This document shows, piece by piece, positions 13,929 to 21,800 of a stretch of 36,052 nucleotides of DNA; position 1 is the stretch's first letter; every line of letters starts with the position of its first letter. Source of the DNA: an uncultured Sinobacteraceae bacterium (GTDB lineage Bacteria; Pseudomonadota; Gammaproteobacteria; Steroidobacterales; Steroidobacteraceae); assembly GCA_937902995.1 (NCBI GenBank), contig CALEKY010000160.1, positions 1 through 36,052 of the forward strand, given 5' to 3'. Under the pieces are notes generated by a model. That model was not told where the DNA came from and did no database searches. It saw only the letters and a list, made by a program, of their open reading frames with translations. The position numbers and the translations under genes are program-made.

Positions 13929-15230
13929 ATGGCTGAGCTGCTGGCTTTACTGCGGACCGAATCGCTCGATGCGACGATCGCGACCTATCGCGGCCGTCGT
14001 ATTGCGGCAGGCGAATTCGTTGCCGCTGCTGCCGCGCTCGGTGCCGAGTTGCCCGACGTCGCCAATGTCGTGAACCTGTGCGAAAACCGCTACCACTTCG
14101 CGCTGGCTTTGACGGCGGCCTGTTTGCGATCGCGGCTTACGCTGTTGCCGCCGAGCACGGCGCCCGGTGTCCTCGATGAGCTCGCCGAGCGCTATCCCAG
14201 CCAATACGCCTGCACCGACGAAGGGATCGCAGCGTTCCTCGCCGATCGAACGTTCGACTCTGTCTCGGCGCTTCCGGAAGATTGGCGGATTCCAGCCGAT
14301 CGCATCGTCGCGCTCACGTTCACCTCGGGCTCGACCGGGATGCCTCAAGCGCATCCCAAGCTCTGGGGAACGCTGGTCCGCAATGCACAGCTCGCCTGTG
14401 AGGAGATTCTCGGCGGCCGCGGTTCGAATCTCGTTGCCACCGTACCGGCACAGCACGTCTACGGCCTCGAAACCTCGCTGATCTCGGCGCTCGTTGCGGA
14501 ATGCCCCGTGTACGACGGCAAACCGTTCTTTCCGCAGGATGTGCACGATGCGCTGTCCGCCGTACCTGCACCGCGCACACTGGTCACGACGCCGACGCAT
14601 TTGAAGGCCTTGCTCGAAGCTCGGGTGCAGTTGCCGACGCTCAATCGCATCGTTTCCGCGACGGCACCGCTGCCTGCGGAAGTGGCCGAGCGTTGCGAAC
14701 GCGCTTGGTCGACACAGGTCCACGAAATTTACGGCTGTACAGAAGCGGGCGTGATGGCGCGCCGACGCACGACGAATGGACCGCTTTGGGAAACCTTCAC
14801 CGGCGGCGAAGTCGTGCAGACCGAACACGGGCCGCAATACCGAGCACCGCAACACCCCGAGCCCATCCCGCTGCAGGATGTCATCGAAGCGCTGAGCCCC
14901 ACGCAATTTCAGTTGCGCGGTCGTTCGTCGGACATGATCAAGGTCGCCGGCAAGCGCACCTCGCTGCAAGAGATTACGCGTCACTTGCTCGCCGTGCCCG
15001 GAGTGCAGGATGCCGCCGTGTTCGTTCCGGCAGAAGATGCGCGTCCCGCGGCATTCGTCGTCGCCCCCGGACTGACGCCGCGACACGTCATGGCAGCTCT
15101 TGCGGGACGGCTCGAACCGGTGTTCATTCCGCGCCCCATCGTTCTCGTCGAGCGCTTGCCGCGCAACGAGCTCGGCAAACTGCCGCGGGAAGCGCTGGTG
15201 GCGCTTTGGTCACGCCGACGCGAATCATGA
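13929..15230 (+). CDS. apeH: Aryl acyl-ACP ligase (AMP-dependent synthetase family, ApeH-like)
   Basis: This 433-residue adenylate-forming enzyme carries the ATP-binding loop TSGSTG (residues 132-137), the A5-type motif IYGCTEAG, the hinge region LRGRSSDMIKVAGKRTS, and the C-terminal catalytic lysine context ELGKLPREAL. It is shorter than the usual 500-residue acyl-CoA synthetases, as expected for APE ligases. In studied systems ApeH activates 4-hydroxybenzoate (or a related aryl acid) and loads it onto an ACP to start the chain; the substrate here is not proved. Its stop overlaps the next ATG as ATGA. No enzyme for making the starter acid is in this window. Confidence 0.9.
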   Translation: MAELLALLRTESLDATIATYRGRRIAAGEFVAAAAALGAELPDVANVVNLCENRYHFALALTAACLRSRLTLLPPSTAPGVLDELAERYPSQYACTDEGIAAFLADRTFDSVSALPEDWRIPADRIVALTFTSGSTGMPQAHPKLWGTLVRNAQLACEEILGGRGSNLVATVPAQHVYGLETSLISALVAECPVYDGKPFFPQDVHDALSAVPAPRTLVTTPTHLKALLEARVQLPTLNRIVSATAPLPAEVAERCERAWSTQVHEIYGCTEAGVMARRRTTNGPLWETFTGGEVVQTEHGPQYRAPQHPEPIPLQDVIEALSPTQFQLRGRSSDMIKVAGKRTSLQEITRHLLAVPGVQDAAVFVPAEDARPAAFVVAPGLTPRHVMAALAGRLEPVFIPRPIVLVERLPRNELGKLPREALVALWSRRRES

Positions 15231-15559
15231 ACGATCTCGACACGCGCATCGTCGTAGCCGCCGACCATCCGAGCCTGCCCGGTCATTTCCCGGGACGGCC
15301 GATCGTGCCCGGCGTCGTTCTGCTCGATGAGGTGTGGAACGCGATCCGTTCGACGTGCGATTCGAATCTGCGGCTGCAAGCCATCGTCAGCACCAAGTTC
15401 CTGCAGGCAGTTGCGCCAGAGACGCCCGTGGACGTCCAAGTCAAGTTCGTCGCCGAAACGCCGGACCGCTGGAAGGCGCGCTTCGTCGCAAGCTGCCAAG
15501 GCGCTACGGCGCTCGAGGGCAGCTTCTTGATTGTCAGCGCCTCGGACGGTGTCGCATGA
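15227..15559 (+). CDS. FabZ/FabA-like 3-hydroxyacyl-ACP dehydratase (ApeI-like, copy 2)
   Basis: This 110-residue hotdog protein has HPSLPGHFPGRPIVPGVVLL near its start, the same catalytic segment as the copy at 10914. It would dehydrate 3-hydroxyacyl-ACP intermediates. Its neighbour order (after the ligase and before an acyltransferase) matches the apeI position of enterobacterial APE clusters, and its likely ApeP-type partner in the same operon is at 18526. Two ApeI/ApeP-like sets in one locus are unusual. They may be specialised for different chain types, such as the polyene and a resorcinol precursor. ATGA overlaps occur at both ends. Confidence 0.87.
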   Translation: MNDLDTRIVVAADHPSLPGHFPGRPIVPGVVLLDEVWNAIRSTCDSNLRLQAIVSTKFLQAVAPETPVDVQVKFVAETPDRWKARFVASCQGATALEGSFLIVSASDGVA

Positions 15560-16554
15560 AGAAGCAGGATTGGCGCAGTCAAAGAGAACGCAGCACCCTG
15601 TTCTGGCTGCGGCTCATCGTCTGGCTCGCGATGCACCTGCCGCGTCACGTGGTTCGATTCTTTCTTTATCCAACGGTCGCCTATTTCATCCTGACGAGCG
15701 GCCAGGCACGCAAGGCTTCGCGCGATTACTTGCGGCGTACGCTCGGGCACGAACCTTCGTGGCTCGACCATTGGCGGCACTTTTTCGCGTTCGCCAGCTG
15801 CACGCTCGACCGCATCTATCTTCTGGCCGAGAAATTCGACGCCATCGACATCGACATCCATCGACCCGAGCAAGTGCGTGCGACGGTAGCGCGCCACCCG
15901 GGATGTCTGTTGTTCGTCGCACACTTCGGCAGTGCGGAAGCGCTGCGCGTGACCGCGATCAAGAAGCGCGGGCTTCCGCTATCGATCCTGCTCGACCGCA
16001 ACCACGGAAGAATGCTCACGCAGCTCCTCGAGCAAGTGAACCCCGGGCTTGCGCGCTCGGTGATCGATGCTTCCGAACGCGGTCCGAACCTCGTGCTCAA
16101 GCTGAAGGAAGCGCTGGAAGAGGGACGAATGATCGGCATCATGGCCGATCGTGCGCTGGCAACGGATCGTGCCGTGGAAGTCGAGCTCCTCGGCGGCAAG
16201 GCACGCTTGCCGGTCGGGCCATGGCAGCTCGCTCACTCGCTGCAGGTTCCCGTGATTCTCGGATTCGGCTGCTATCTCGGCGACAATCGCTACGCCGCCC
16301 ATTTCGAGCTGTTCGCCGAATCGATCAAATTGCCGCGCGCAAATAGGGAAGCCGCGATCCAGCAGCTCGCACAGCGCTATGCTCAGCGCCTCGAGTACTA
16401 CGCGCATCTCGCGCCGTACAACTGGTTCAACTTCTACGATTTCTGGCTGGACACGGAATCAGCGAGCGCAGCCGACGCACCTCGGCCGCAAGACGCTGCT
16501 TCGCACGACCGACGCGCGCGTGCCGATGGAATGCGCGCAGGAAATTCCACATGA
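15556..16554 (+). CDS. LpxL/HtrB-like lysophospholipid acyltransferase
   Basis: This 332-residue acyltransferase resembles lipid A late acyltransferases. An N-terminal membrane segment lies near residues 14-45, an HX4E catalytic motif (His123, Glu128 in AHFGSAEAL), a second conserved block GIMADRA, and a C-terminal PYNWFNFYDFW segment. In enterobacterial APE clusters an LpxL-like domain is fused to a glycosyltransferase (ApeJ); here it is free and in a separate operon. It may attach a fatty or polyene acyl chain to the glycolipid anchor. The last 30 or so residues are Ala/Asp/Arg-rich and not family-like. Its stop overlaps the KS start. Confidence 0.85.
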   Translation: MKKQDWRSQRERSTLFWLRLIVWLAMHLPRHVVRFFLYPTVAYFILTSGQARKASRDYLRRTLGHEPSWLDHWRHFFAFASCTLDRIYLLAEKFDAIDIDIHRPEQVRATVARHPGCLLFVAHFGSAEALRVTAIKKRGLPLSILLDRNHGRMLTQLLEQVNPGLARSVIDASERGPNLVLKLKEALEEGRMIGIMADRALATDRAVEVELLGGKARLPVGPWQLAHSLQVPVILGFGCYLGDNRYAAHFELFAESIKLPRANREAAIQQLAQRYAQRLEYYAHLAPYNWFNFYDFWLDTESASAADAPRPQDAASHDRRARADGMRAGNST

Positions 16555-17729
16555 AACCGCTTCCCGTCAGCGCATTTACGGTGACTTCGGCGCTCGGTGC
16601 CGGGCGCGACGCCCATTGGCGCGCCTTGAGCACGGGCACGACCGGCTTGCGCAAAGTGCAGTTCGACACGAACACGCTGGATTGCTGGCTCGGCGAAGTC
16701 GCCGACTTCGACGAACCGTTGCCCGAGCAGTGGTCGGATTGGGACTGCCGTAACAACCGACTTGCGTTGTTCGGGTTGCAGCAAGACGGTTTTCTCGATG
16801 CGGTTGCAAAGTTACGCGCCCGGTACGGCGGCGATCGGATCGGCGTCTTCATCGGCACGAGCACTTCGGGCGTGCATCAGACCGAGCTCGCCTATCGCGC
16901 GCGCGATCCCGAAAGCGGACGTCTGCCCGACTGGTTCAAACATCGATATACCCAGAACATTTTCTCGATCGCCGATTTCGTCGCGCGGCTGCTCGAGCTG
17001 AGCGGCCCGACAATCGCCATTTCGACGGCCTGCTCTTCGAGCGCCAAGGTGTTCGCCTCCGCATGGCGTGCCATCCGCGTCGGCGCGTGCGATGCAGCAC
17101 TCGTCGGCGGCGTCGACAGCCTCTGCCTGACGACGCTCTACGGCTTCAATTCCTTGCAACTGGTCTCGACGGATATCTGCCGGCCGGCGGACGTTGCCCG
17201 CACCGGTATTTCCATTGGTGAAGCGGCCGGATTCGCTTTACTAGACCCGAATGCCGATGCACCGATGGCTTTGCTCGGTTACGGCGAGACGAGCGATGCC
17301 TATCACATGTCGTCGCCCGATCCGGAAGGCCAGGGTGCCGCCGCCGCGATGCAGGCAGCGCTTGCGTGCGCCAACGTCCAAGCCGCGGAAGTCGATTACA
17401 TCAACCTGCACGGCACGGGCACGATGGCAAACGACAGCGCGGAATCGCGTGCCGTGTGCACCGTGTTCGGCACACAGACGCCTTGCAGCTCGACGAAAGG
17501 CTGGACGGGCCACACGCTCGGCGCTGCCGGTATCGTCGAAGCGGCGATCTCGATGCTTTGTATCGAGCATGGTTTCATGCCTCGCAGCCTCAACACACGC
17601 ACGAAAGATCCGAACATCGCCTCGGCCGTGCTTCTCGAGGACCGCCATGCGCCGGTACGCAAAGTCATGAGCAATTCGTTCGGCTTCGGCGGCAGCAACT
17701 GCACGCTGCTATTCGGTGCAAGAGCATGA
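16551..17729 (+). CDS. apeO: Aryl-polyene ketosynthase (KS, ApeO-like)
   Basis: This 392-residue active KS has the nucleophile Cys161 in STACSSS, His287 in LHGTGT and His321 in WTGHTLGAAG, ending with SFGFGGSNCTLLF. The gene for a short KS-like chain-length factor follows immediately, so the pair fits the ApeO:ApeC heterodimer (KS:CLF) that extends the aryl polyene with malonyl-ACP. The KS:CLF pair together with the separate ApeR-like KS (2252) covers the elongation set known from APE biosynthesis. ATG 16551 overlaps the preceding stop, and its own stop overlaps the CLF start. Confidence 0.92.
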   Translation: MKPLPVSAFTVTSALGAGRDAHWRALSTGTTGLRKVQFDTNTLDCWLGEVADFDEPLPEQWSDWDCRNNRLALFGLQQDGFLDAVAKLRARYGGDRIGVFIGTSTSGVHQTELAYRARDPESGRLPDWFKHRYTQNIFSIADFVARLLELSGPTIAISTACSSSAKVFASAWRAIRVGACDAALVGGVDSLCLTTLYGFNSLQLVSTDICRPADVARTGISIGEAAGFALLDPNADAPMALLGYGETSDAYHMSSPDPEGQGAAAAMQAALACANVQAAEVDYINLHGTGTMANDSAESRAVCTVFGTQTPCSSTKGWTGHTLGAAGIVEAAISMLCIEHGFMPRSLNTRTKDPNIASAVLLEDRHAPVRKVMSNSFGFGGSNCTLLFGARA

Positions 17730-18529
17730 GCGCTAGCGAACAGGTTTGGGTCGAAGCGGTCGGGATCACCGCGCCCGGTCTTGCCAACTGGGAAGCGGCG
17801 CGCGCGATCCTGCGCGGCGAATCGCCGTATGCAGCCGCGGACATGCCCTTGCCGGCACCGCAGCTCCTGCCGCCCAACGAACGGCGCCGCGCGACACCGA
17901 CCGTGCGCGTTGCGTTTCAGGCCGCAGAAGATGCGATGCGTGCAACGGAGCTAGCTCCATCCGCTCTTGCAACGGTATTCGCATCCTCGGACGCCGACCT
18001 GAACATCATTCATCGGATCTCGAGCGCGCTGACGCAGACACCGAGACTCGTCTCGCCGACCGACTTTCACAATTCCGTGCACAACGCGGCCGCGGGCTAC
18101 TGGAGCATTGCCGTGGGCGCACGCGCGCCTTCGACGACCTTGTCCGCGTACGACTTCTCGTTTGCCGCCGGACTCGAGGAGGCATTTGCGCTCGTTTTGG
18201 CCGACGGCTTCGACACCCTGCTCGTCGCCTTCGATCTGCCGCCGCCGCAGCCGCTGTACGAAAAGCGACCGATCGCTTGCAGCGCGGGCGTCGGGGTGAT
18301 CCTGACACGTGAACGTCGGTCTGCATCGCTCGCCGCGTTGCGCTGTGCTCAGGTACGCGAGTCGGACACGCCTCTCTCGAATCCCGAGCTGGAGAAACTG
18401 CGCCGTGCCAATCCCGCCTTGGCGGCGTTACCGCTGTTCGAGTTGTTGGCGCTCGGCCGCTCGGGACGCATCGTTCTTCCGCGCGGTTCGGATGCGGGAC
18501 TCGCGGTCGTTGTCGAAACGCTCTCATGA
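17726..18529 (+). CDS. apeC: Chain-length factor, KS-like but catalytically degenerate (ApeC-like)
   Basis: This 267-residue protein is thiolase/KS-like but short; full KS enzymes have about 400 residues. The segment corresponding to the KS active site reads STTLSAYDFSFAAGLEEAFA, with no nucleophilic Cys, and no HGT or GHT motif is present. This is the pattern of a chain-length factor, which pairs with an active KS to set product length. It directly follows the KS gene with an ATGA overlap. Its start MSASEQVWVEAVGITAPG resembles the KS N-terminus. An equivalent short KS-like gene, without sequence identity obvious by eye, is at 23709. Confidence 0.87.
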   Translation: MSASEQVWVEAVGITAPGLANWEAARAILRGESPYAAADMPLPAPQLLPPNERRRATPTVRVAFQAAEDAMRATELAPSALATVFASSDADLNIIHRISSALTQTPRLVSPTDFHNSVHNAAAGYWSIAVGARAPSTTLSAYDFSFAAGLEEAFALVLADGFDTLLVAFDLPPPQPLYEKRPIACSAGVGVILTRERRSASLAALRCAQVRESDTPLSNPELEKLRRANPALAALPLFELLALGRSGRIVLPRGSDAGLAVVVETLS

Positions 18530-18954
18530 TCGGCAAGACCGAGCTCGCGGCGCTCATTCCCCACGCCGGATCGATGTGCCTGCTCGATGCAGTCGAGGAA
18601 TGGACTGCAGAGTGGATTCGATGCACATCGTCCACGCATCGCAGCGCAGCGAACCCGCTTCGGCGAGGCGATACGCTTTCAGCACTCCACCTCGTCGAGT
18701 ACGCGGCTCAAGCGATGGCGGTGCATGGCGCACTGCTCGCGAATTCCGGTCCGCAACCCGGCATGCTAGGCGTCCTACGGGATATCCGGCTGTACGTGGA
18801 TCGAATCGACGACTTGCCGGACTCTTTGGTCATTACCGCCACCCGCCGGCTCGCGAGAAGCGATGGATTGATTTACGACTTCGCCGTCGAGTTGCACGGC
18901 TCGGCCAAACGTCTATTGGGCGAAGGTCGCATTTCGATCGTGCTCCACGCGTGA
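18526..18954 (+). CDS. ApeP-like hotdog dehydratase (copy 2)
   Basis: This 142-residue protein shares the ApeP-type opening LIPHAGSMCLLDAVEEW with the copy at 4343 (LPHEGRMLLLDELL), then a central helix LHLVEYAAQAMAVHGALL and the strand RDIRLYVDRIDDLPDSLVIT. By family it should pair with an ApeI-like FabZ protein, most simply the gene at 15227 in the same operon. Together they form a second dehydratase set. It is the last gene of the ATGA-coupled plus-strand operon. 214 bases without a gene follow before darA. The family call is good; the partner is inferred. Confidence 0.82.
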   Translation: MIGKTELAALIPHAGSMCLLDAVEEWTAEWIRCTSSTHRSAANPLRRGDTLSALHLVEYAAQAMAVHGALLANSGPQPGMLGVLRDIRLYVDRIDDLPDSLVITATRRLARSDGLIYDFAVELHGSAKRLLGEGRISIVLHA

Positions 18955-19168
18955 CATCGCAGACAATCGTTCAATTTAGGTCGTCGCGACCGCAGGCCCG
19001 CATGGCATAATTTTCGAACCATAGACGCTTACCGGCTCTCCTGGCTTGTGCGAGCGGCACGAGGCAGAGCTGAAACAGCGCAGGCGAAAGGCTCACCCGG
19101 ATCGAGCCGACGAGCTCCCGTGTCGCGGGAGTCCTTTCCCCGATAAGGCACGTACTGAAGCAGCGGTG
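18955..19168 (+). promoter_or_regulatory. Leader region upstream of darA with stem-loops
   Basis: Within these 214 bases, CATAAT near 19013 could be a -10 element. Three short stem-loops follow: GCTG-AAA-CAGC, GGCTC-N9-GAGCC (about 19091-19109) and CTCCCG-TGTCG-CGGGAG (19115-19131), the last followed by a pyrimidine run. The set suggests an attenuated or otherwise structured leader for darA. It does not match a riboswitch class I can recognise. Confidence 0.3.
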
Positions 19169-20119
19169 ATGAAAAGGGTCCTGGTCGTCCATTACTCGCA
19201 AACGGGTCAGCTCCGCGACATCGTCGATTCGATCACCGGTCCGCTGGAAGAATCGCCGAACATCGAAGTCACGAAAGTCACGCTCAAACCCGTCGAGCCC
19301 TATCCGTTTCCGTGGCCGTTCTGGCGGTTCTTCGATACGTTCCCGGAGTGCGTGTACGAAGATCCGGATCCGATCGAGCCTTTGTCGCTGCCGCCGGATG
19401 CGGATTTCGATCTGATCGTCATTGCCTACACGGTGTGGTTCGTTTCCCCGAACCTGCCGACCATGGCTTTCCTCAAAAGCGCCGAAGCCGAACGCCTAAT
19501 TCGCGGTAAGCCCGTCATTACGGTGATCGGTTGCCGCAACATGTGGCTGATGGCCCAGGAGCGCATGAAGGAACATATTGCGCGTCTCGGCGGTCGTCTC
19601 ATCGACAATGTCGCGCTCATCGATCTCGCGCACATGGCTGCGACGTTCGTTTCGACGCCGATGTGGATGCTCACGGGCAACCGCGGCCCGTTCCTCGGCG
19701 GACGCATCCCGCGCGCGGGCATCCCTGCCGAGGAAATCGCGCGCGCCCGGCACTTCGGCGAAGCGATTGCACGTCAGCTTCCCGAGCGCCAGCCGGATGA
19801 TTTCAGGCCAATGCTGCAAGGACTCGGAGCGGTTTCCATCAACGAAGGCTTGATTGCGTCGGAAACCATCGCACGCCGCAGCTTTCGTATCTGGGGCGGA
19901 TTGTTGCGCGCCCTCGGAAACCGGCAGTCGATCACACGCCGACTCGTGCTCGGCCTGTATGTTCTCTTTTTGATTACGTTGATTCTTACCGTCGTGCCGA
20001 TCAGCGCTGTTCTGAAGCGACTGTTGCGACCGCTGATGCGAGCCCGCATGCAACGCCTGCGCGCCTATTTCGCGGCGCCGTCGGGAGAATCCGTCGAACA
20101 CTTGGACCAACGCGCATGA
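19169..20119 (+). CDS. darA: Dialkylresorcinol condensing/aromatising flavodoxin-like enzyme DarA
   Basis: This 316-residue protein starts MKRVLVVHYSQTGQLRDIV, where the S-Q-T-G-Q loop is the flavodoxin-type FMN phosphate site. The following segment PFPWPFWRFFDTFPE is typical of DarA proteins. In dialkylresorcinol and flexirubin pathways DarA acts with the ketosynthase DarB. DarB forms a cyclohexanedione from two acyl chains and DarA oxidises it to the aromatic resorcinol. A hydrophobic helix near residues 265-285 (LYVLFLITLILTVVPIS) and a basic tail suggest membrane anchoring. Upstream in-frame GTG starts exist, but ATG 19169 matches the flavodoxin N-terminus. Its stop overlaps darB as ATGA. 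Confidence 0.9.
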   Translation: MKRVLVVHYSQTGQLRDIVDSITGPLEESPNIEVTKVTLKPVEPYPFPWPFWRFFDTFPECVYEDPDPIEPLSLPPDADFDLIVIAYTVWFVSPNLPTMAFLKSAEAERLIRGKPVITVIGCRNMWLMAQERMKEHIARLGGRLIDNVALIDLAHMAATFVSTPMWMLTGNRGPFLGGRIPRAGIPAEEIARARHFGEAIARQLPERQPDDFRPMLQGLGAVSINEGLIASETIARRSFRIWGGLLRALGNRQSITRRLVLGLYVLFLITLILTVVPISAVLKRLLRPLMRARMQRLRAYFAAPSGESVEHLDQRA

Positions 20120-21270
20120 CCGGTAGATCCGTTTACATCACGAACACCTCTTCGTTCCTTCCCAATCCGCCCGTCGACAACGACAACATGGAACGGATTC
20201 TCGGGCAGGTCGGCGACCGCCCGTCGCGTGCGCGCCGCGTCATTCTGCGAAGCAACGGGATCCAGTTTCGTCACTATGCGATCGATCCGCAGACCTTGCA
20301 GCCGACGCATACGAATGCCTCGATGACTGCGGAGGCGATTCGGAAATTGGCCGACGAACATTTCGCGCTCGAGCGGTTGGAATGTCTCGCGTGCGGCACC
20401 TCGATCGCCGATCAGCTCATGCCGAACCACGCGTCGATGGTGCACGGCGAGCTGAAGCTGCCGCCGCTCGAAGCGGTTGCTACGTCAGGTGTGTGCTTGA
20501 GCGGCGTCGCCGCAATCAATTACGCCTTCATGGCCGTCGCGTCGGGACTGCGCCGCAATGCCGTAGCCGCAGGCTCGGAGCTGTCTTCGGTGATGATGCG
20601 TGCGCACAATTTCACCGCGGAAACCGACGCACAGATCGCGGAGCTGGAAAGCCGTCCGGAGCTTGCGTTCGAAAAAGACTTCCTGCGCTGGATGCTGTCG
20701 GACGGCGCGGGCGCACTGCTCCTCGAACCGGAGCCGCGTCCGGGTCAGACGAGCCTGCGCATTGACTGGATCGATTTGTTCTCGTATGCGGGCGAGATCG
20801 AAACCTGCATGTACGCCGGCGCGATCAAGCGCGAAGACGGCTCGATTCAAGGCTGGTCGACCATGCCGAGCAGCGAGCGCGAACGCAATTCCGTCATGTG
20901 CGTGAAACAGGACGTGAAGCTGCTGAACGAAAACATCGTGCGTTACAGCGTCGAGAAGCCGCTCGGCTCGATCATCGAGAAACGCAAGATCAAGGCCGAA
21001 GACTATGCGTGGTTCTTGCCGCACTACTCGTCAGCGTTCTTCCGCGACAAGATCTACGAGGGCATGAAACGCATCGGCTTCGATATTCCGCAGGAACGCT
21101 GGTTCACGAACCTCACGGTGCGCGGCAACTCTGGCTCGGCCTCGATCTACATCATCATCGACGAGCTACGCCGCTCCGGCCGGCTCCGCCCCGGCGAGAA
21201 GCTCCTGTGCTACATCCCCGAAAGCGGCCGCTTCGCCGCCGGCTACATGCAGCTCACGGTGATACCGTGA
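20116..21270 (+). CDS. darB: Dialkylresorcinol ketosynthase DarB (KAS III-like)
   Basis: This 384-residue KAS III-type enzyme has a Cys-His-Asn triad: Cys127 in SGVCLSG, His303 in LPHYSS and Asn338 in RGNSGSAS. DarB/StlD-like enzymes join a beta-ketoacyl thioester with a second acyl thioester and cyclise the product to a 1,3-cyclohexanedione. DarA then aromatises this to a dialkylresorcinol. Adjacent darA with an ATGA overlap makes the assignment strong. The acyl donors are unknown; one may come from the ACP/KS operon at 23709-26163. The stop codon lies inside a perfect 12-bp inverted repeat. Confidence 0.93.
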   Translation: MTGRSVYITNTSSFLPNPPVDNDNMERILGQVGDRPSRARRVILRSNGIQFRHYAIDPQTLQPTHTNASMTAEAIRKLADEHFALERLECLACGTSIADQLMPNHASMVHGELKLPPLEAVATSGVCLSGVAAINYAFMAVASGLRRNAVAAGSELSSVMMRAHNFTAETDAQIAELESRPELAFEKDFLRWMLSDGAGALLLEPEPRPGQTSLRIDWIDLFSYAGEIETCMYAGAIKREDGSIQGWSTMPSSERERNSVMCVKQDVKLLNENIVRYSVEKPLGSIIEKRKIKAEDYAWFLPHYSSAFFRDKIYEGMKRIGFDIPQERWFTNLTVRGNSGSASIYIIIDELRRSGRLRPGEKLLCYIPESGRFAAGYMQLTVIP

Positions 21271-21275
21271 GCTGC
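21249..21275. terminator. Perfect 12-bp hairpin across the darB stop codon
   Basis: GCAGCTCACGGT (21249-21260) and ACCGTGAGCTGC (21264-21275) form a perfect 12-bp stem with a 3-base loop (GAT). The darB stop codon (21268-21270) lies in the right arm. No U-tract follows; heptamer array C begins 3 bases later. It may partly terminate transcription or protect the 3' end. Confidence 0.5.
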
Positions 21276-21277
21276 TG

Positions 21278-21312
21278 CAATTGAGAATCGACAATTGAGG
21301 ATGGAGAATTAA
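21278..21312. repeat. Heptamer array C (CAATTGA type)
   Basis: Units CAATTGA, GAATCGA, CAATTGA, GGATGGA, GAATTAA run at 7-base spacing after the darB hairpin. The array is roughly inverted relative to array D at 21351-21385 and could pair with it across a spacer of about 38 bases. Confidence 0.75.
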
Positions 21313-21350
21313 GAGCGGTGCTTGCGCAGGAAGGATGCTGACAAGCCAAG

Positions 21351-21385
21351 CCAATTCTCACTGTCCACTCTCAATTCTCCATTCA
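21351..21385. repeat. Heptamer array D (CAATTCT type)
   Basis: Units CCAATTC, TCACTGT, CCACTCT, CAATTCT, CCATTCA at 7-base spacing run up to the ATG at 21387, so the array occupies the place where a ribosome site should be. It is the inverted counterpart of array C. Confidence 0.75.
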
Positions 21386-21386
21386 A

Positions 21387-21800
21387 ATGGACGTTTCCTC
21401 CGTTCCCCAAGAGCCCTCGCCGACCTACGAAGGTCAGCGCAAGCTCCTGTACGCCGTCGACGAAAAGGGCGAATACACGGGTGTGAAGTCGGCCGGGTGG
21501 GAGCCGGAAACGTTCGCGACGCTGACGGCCATTGCCGAGCTCGATCGTCTGCGTAACGAGGCGTGGGATCGCGCGCTCGCCGGCAAGACATCGCCGCTCG
21601 AGTTCCATATGTTCGATCGCCGCATGGAGCTCGACACGTTGGCGGCGACGAGCAGGATCTGGAAATGGCGCATTCGCCGTCACTTCGACGTGAAACGATT
21701 TGCGCGTTTACCGGACCGCATTCTGCAGCGTTATGCCGACGCCATGGGAATCAGCGTCGAGCGATTGAAGTCGGTACCGCCGCGAGACAATCCATCATGA
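21387..21800 (+). CDS. Conserved-looking small protein linked to the BtrH-like gene, function unknown
   Basis: This 137-residue soluble protein is rich in charged residues, with no signal peptide or membrane segment. The N-terminal third (YEGQRKLLYAVDEKGEYTGV) looks like a beta-rich turn region. The middle is helical (LTAIAELDRLRNEAWDRALA), and the C-terminal part (WKWRIRRHFDVKRF, then LPDRILQRYADAMGI) is basic and amphipathic. I do not recognise the family. Its stop overlaps the BtrH-like start as ATGA, so it may be its partner or an adaptor that presents an ACP. Array D is directly upstream of the ATG, so its ribosome site is unusual or absent. Confidence 0.75.
   Translation: MDVSSVPQEPSPTYEGQRKLLYAVDEKGEYTGVKSAGWEPETFATLTAIAELDRLRNEAWDRALAGKTSPLEFHMFDRRMELDTLAATSRIWKWRIRRHFDVKRFARLPDRILQRYADAMGISVERLKSVPPRDNPS

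Noticed and set aside
14421..14430. GGTTCGAATC, resembling a tRNA T-loop
   Set aside because: It lies in the coding sequence of the aryl-ACP ligase, and no acceptor, D or anticodon stems surround it.
14501..15559. 352-codon plus-strand frame overlapping the ligase
   Set aside because: Only its last 110 codons are real (the dehydratase from 15227); the earlier part is a shadow of the ligase gene.
18955..19168. Known riboswitch in the darA leader
   Set aside because: The stems do not match the conserved cores of the riboswitch classes I could recall, such as c-di-GMP, SAM or guanidine types.
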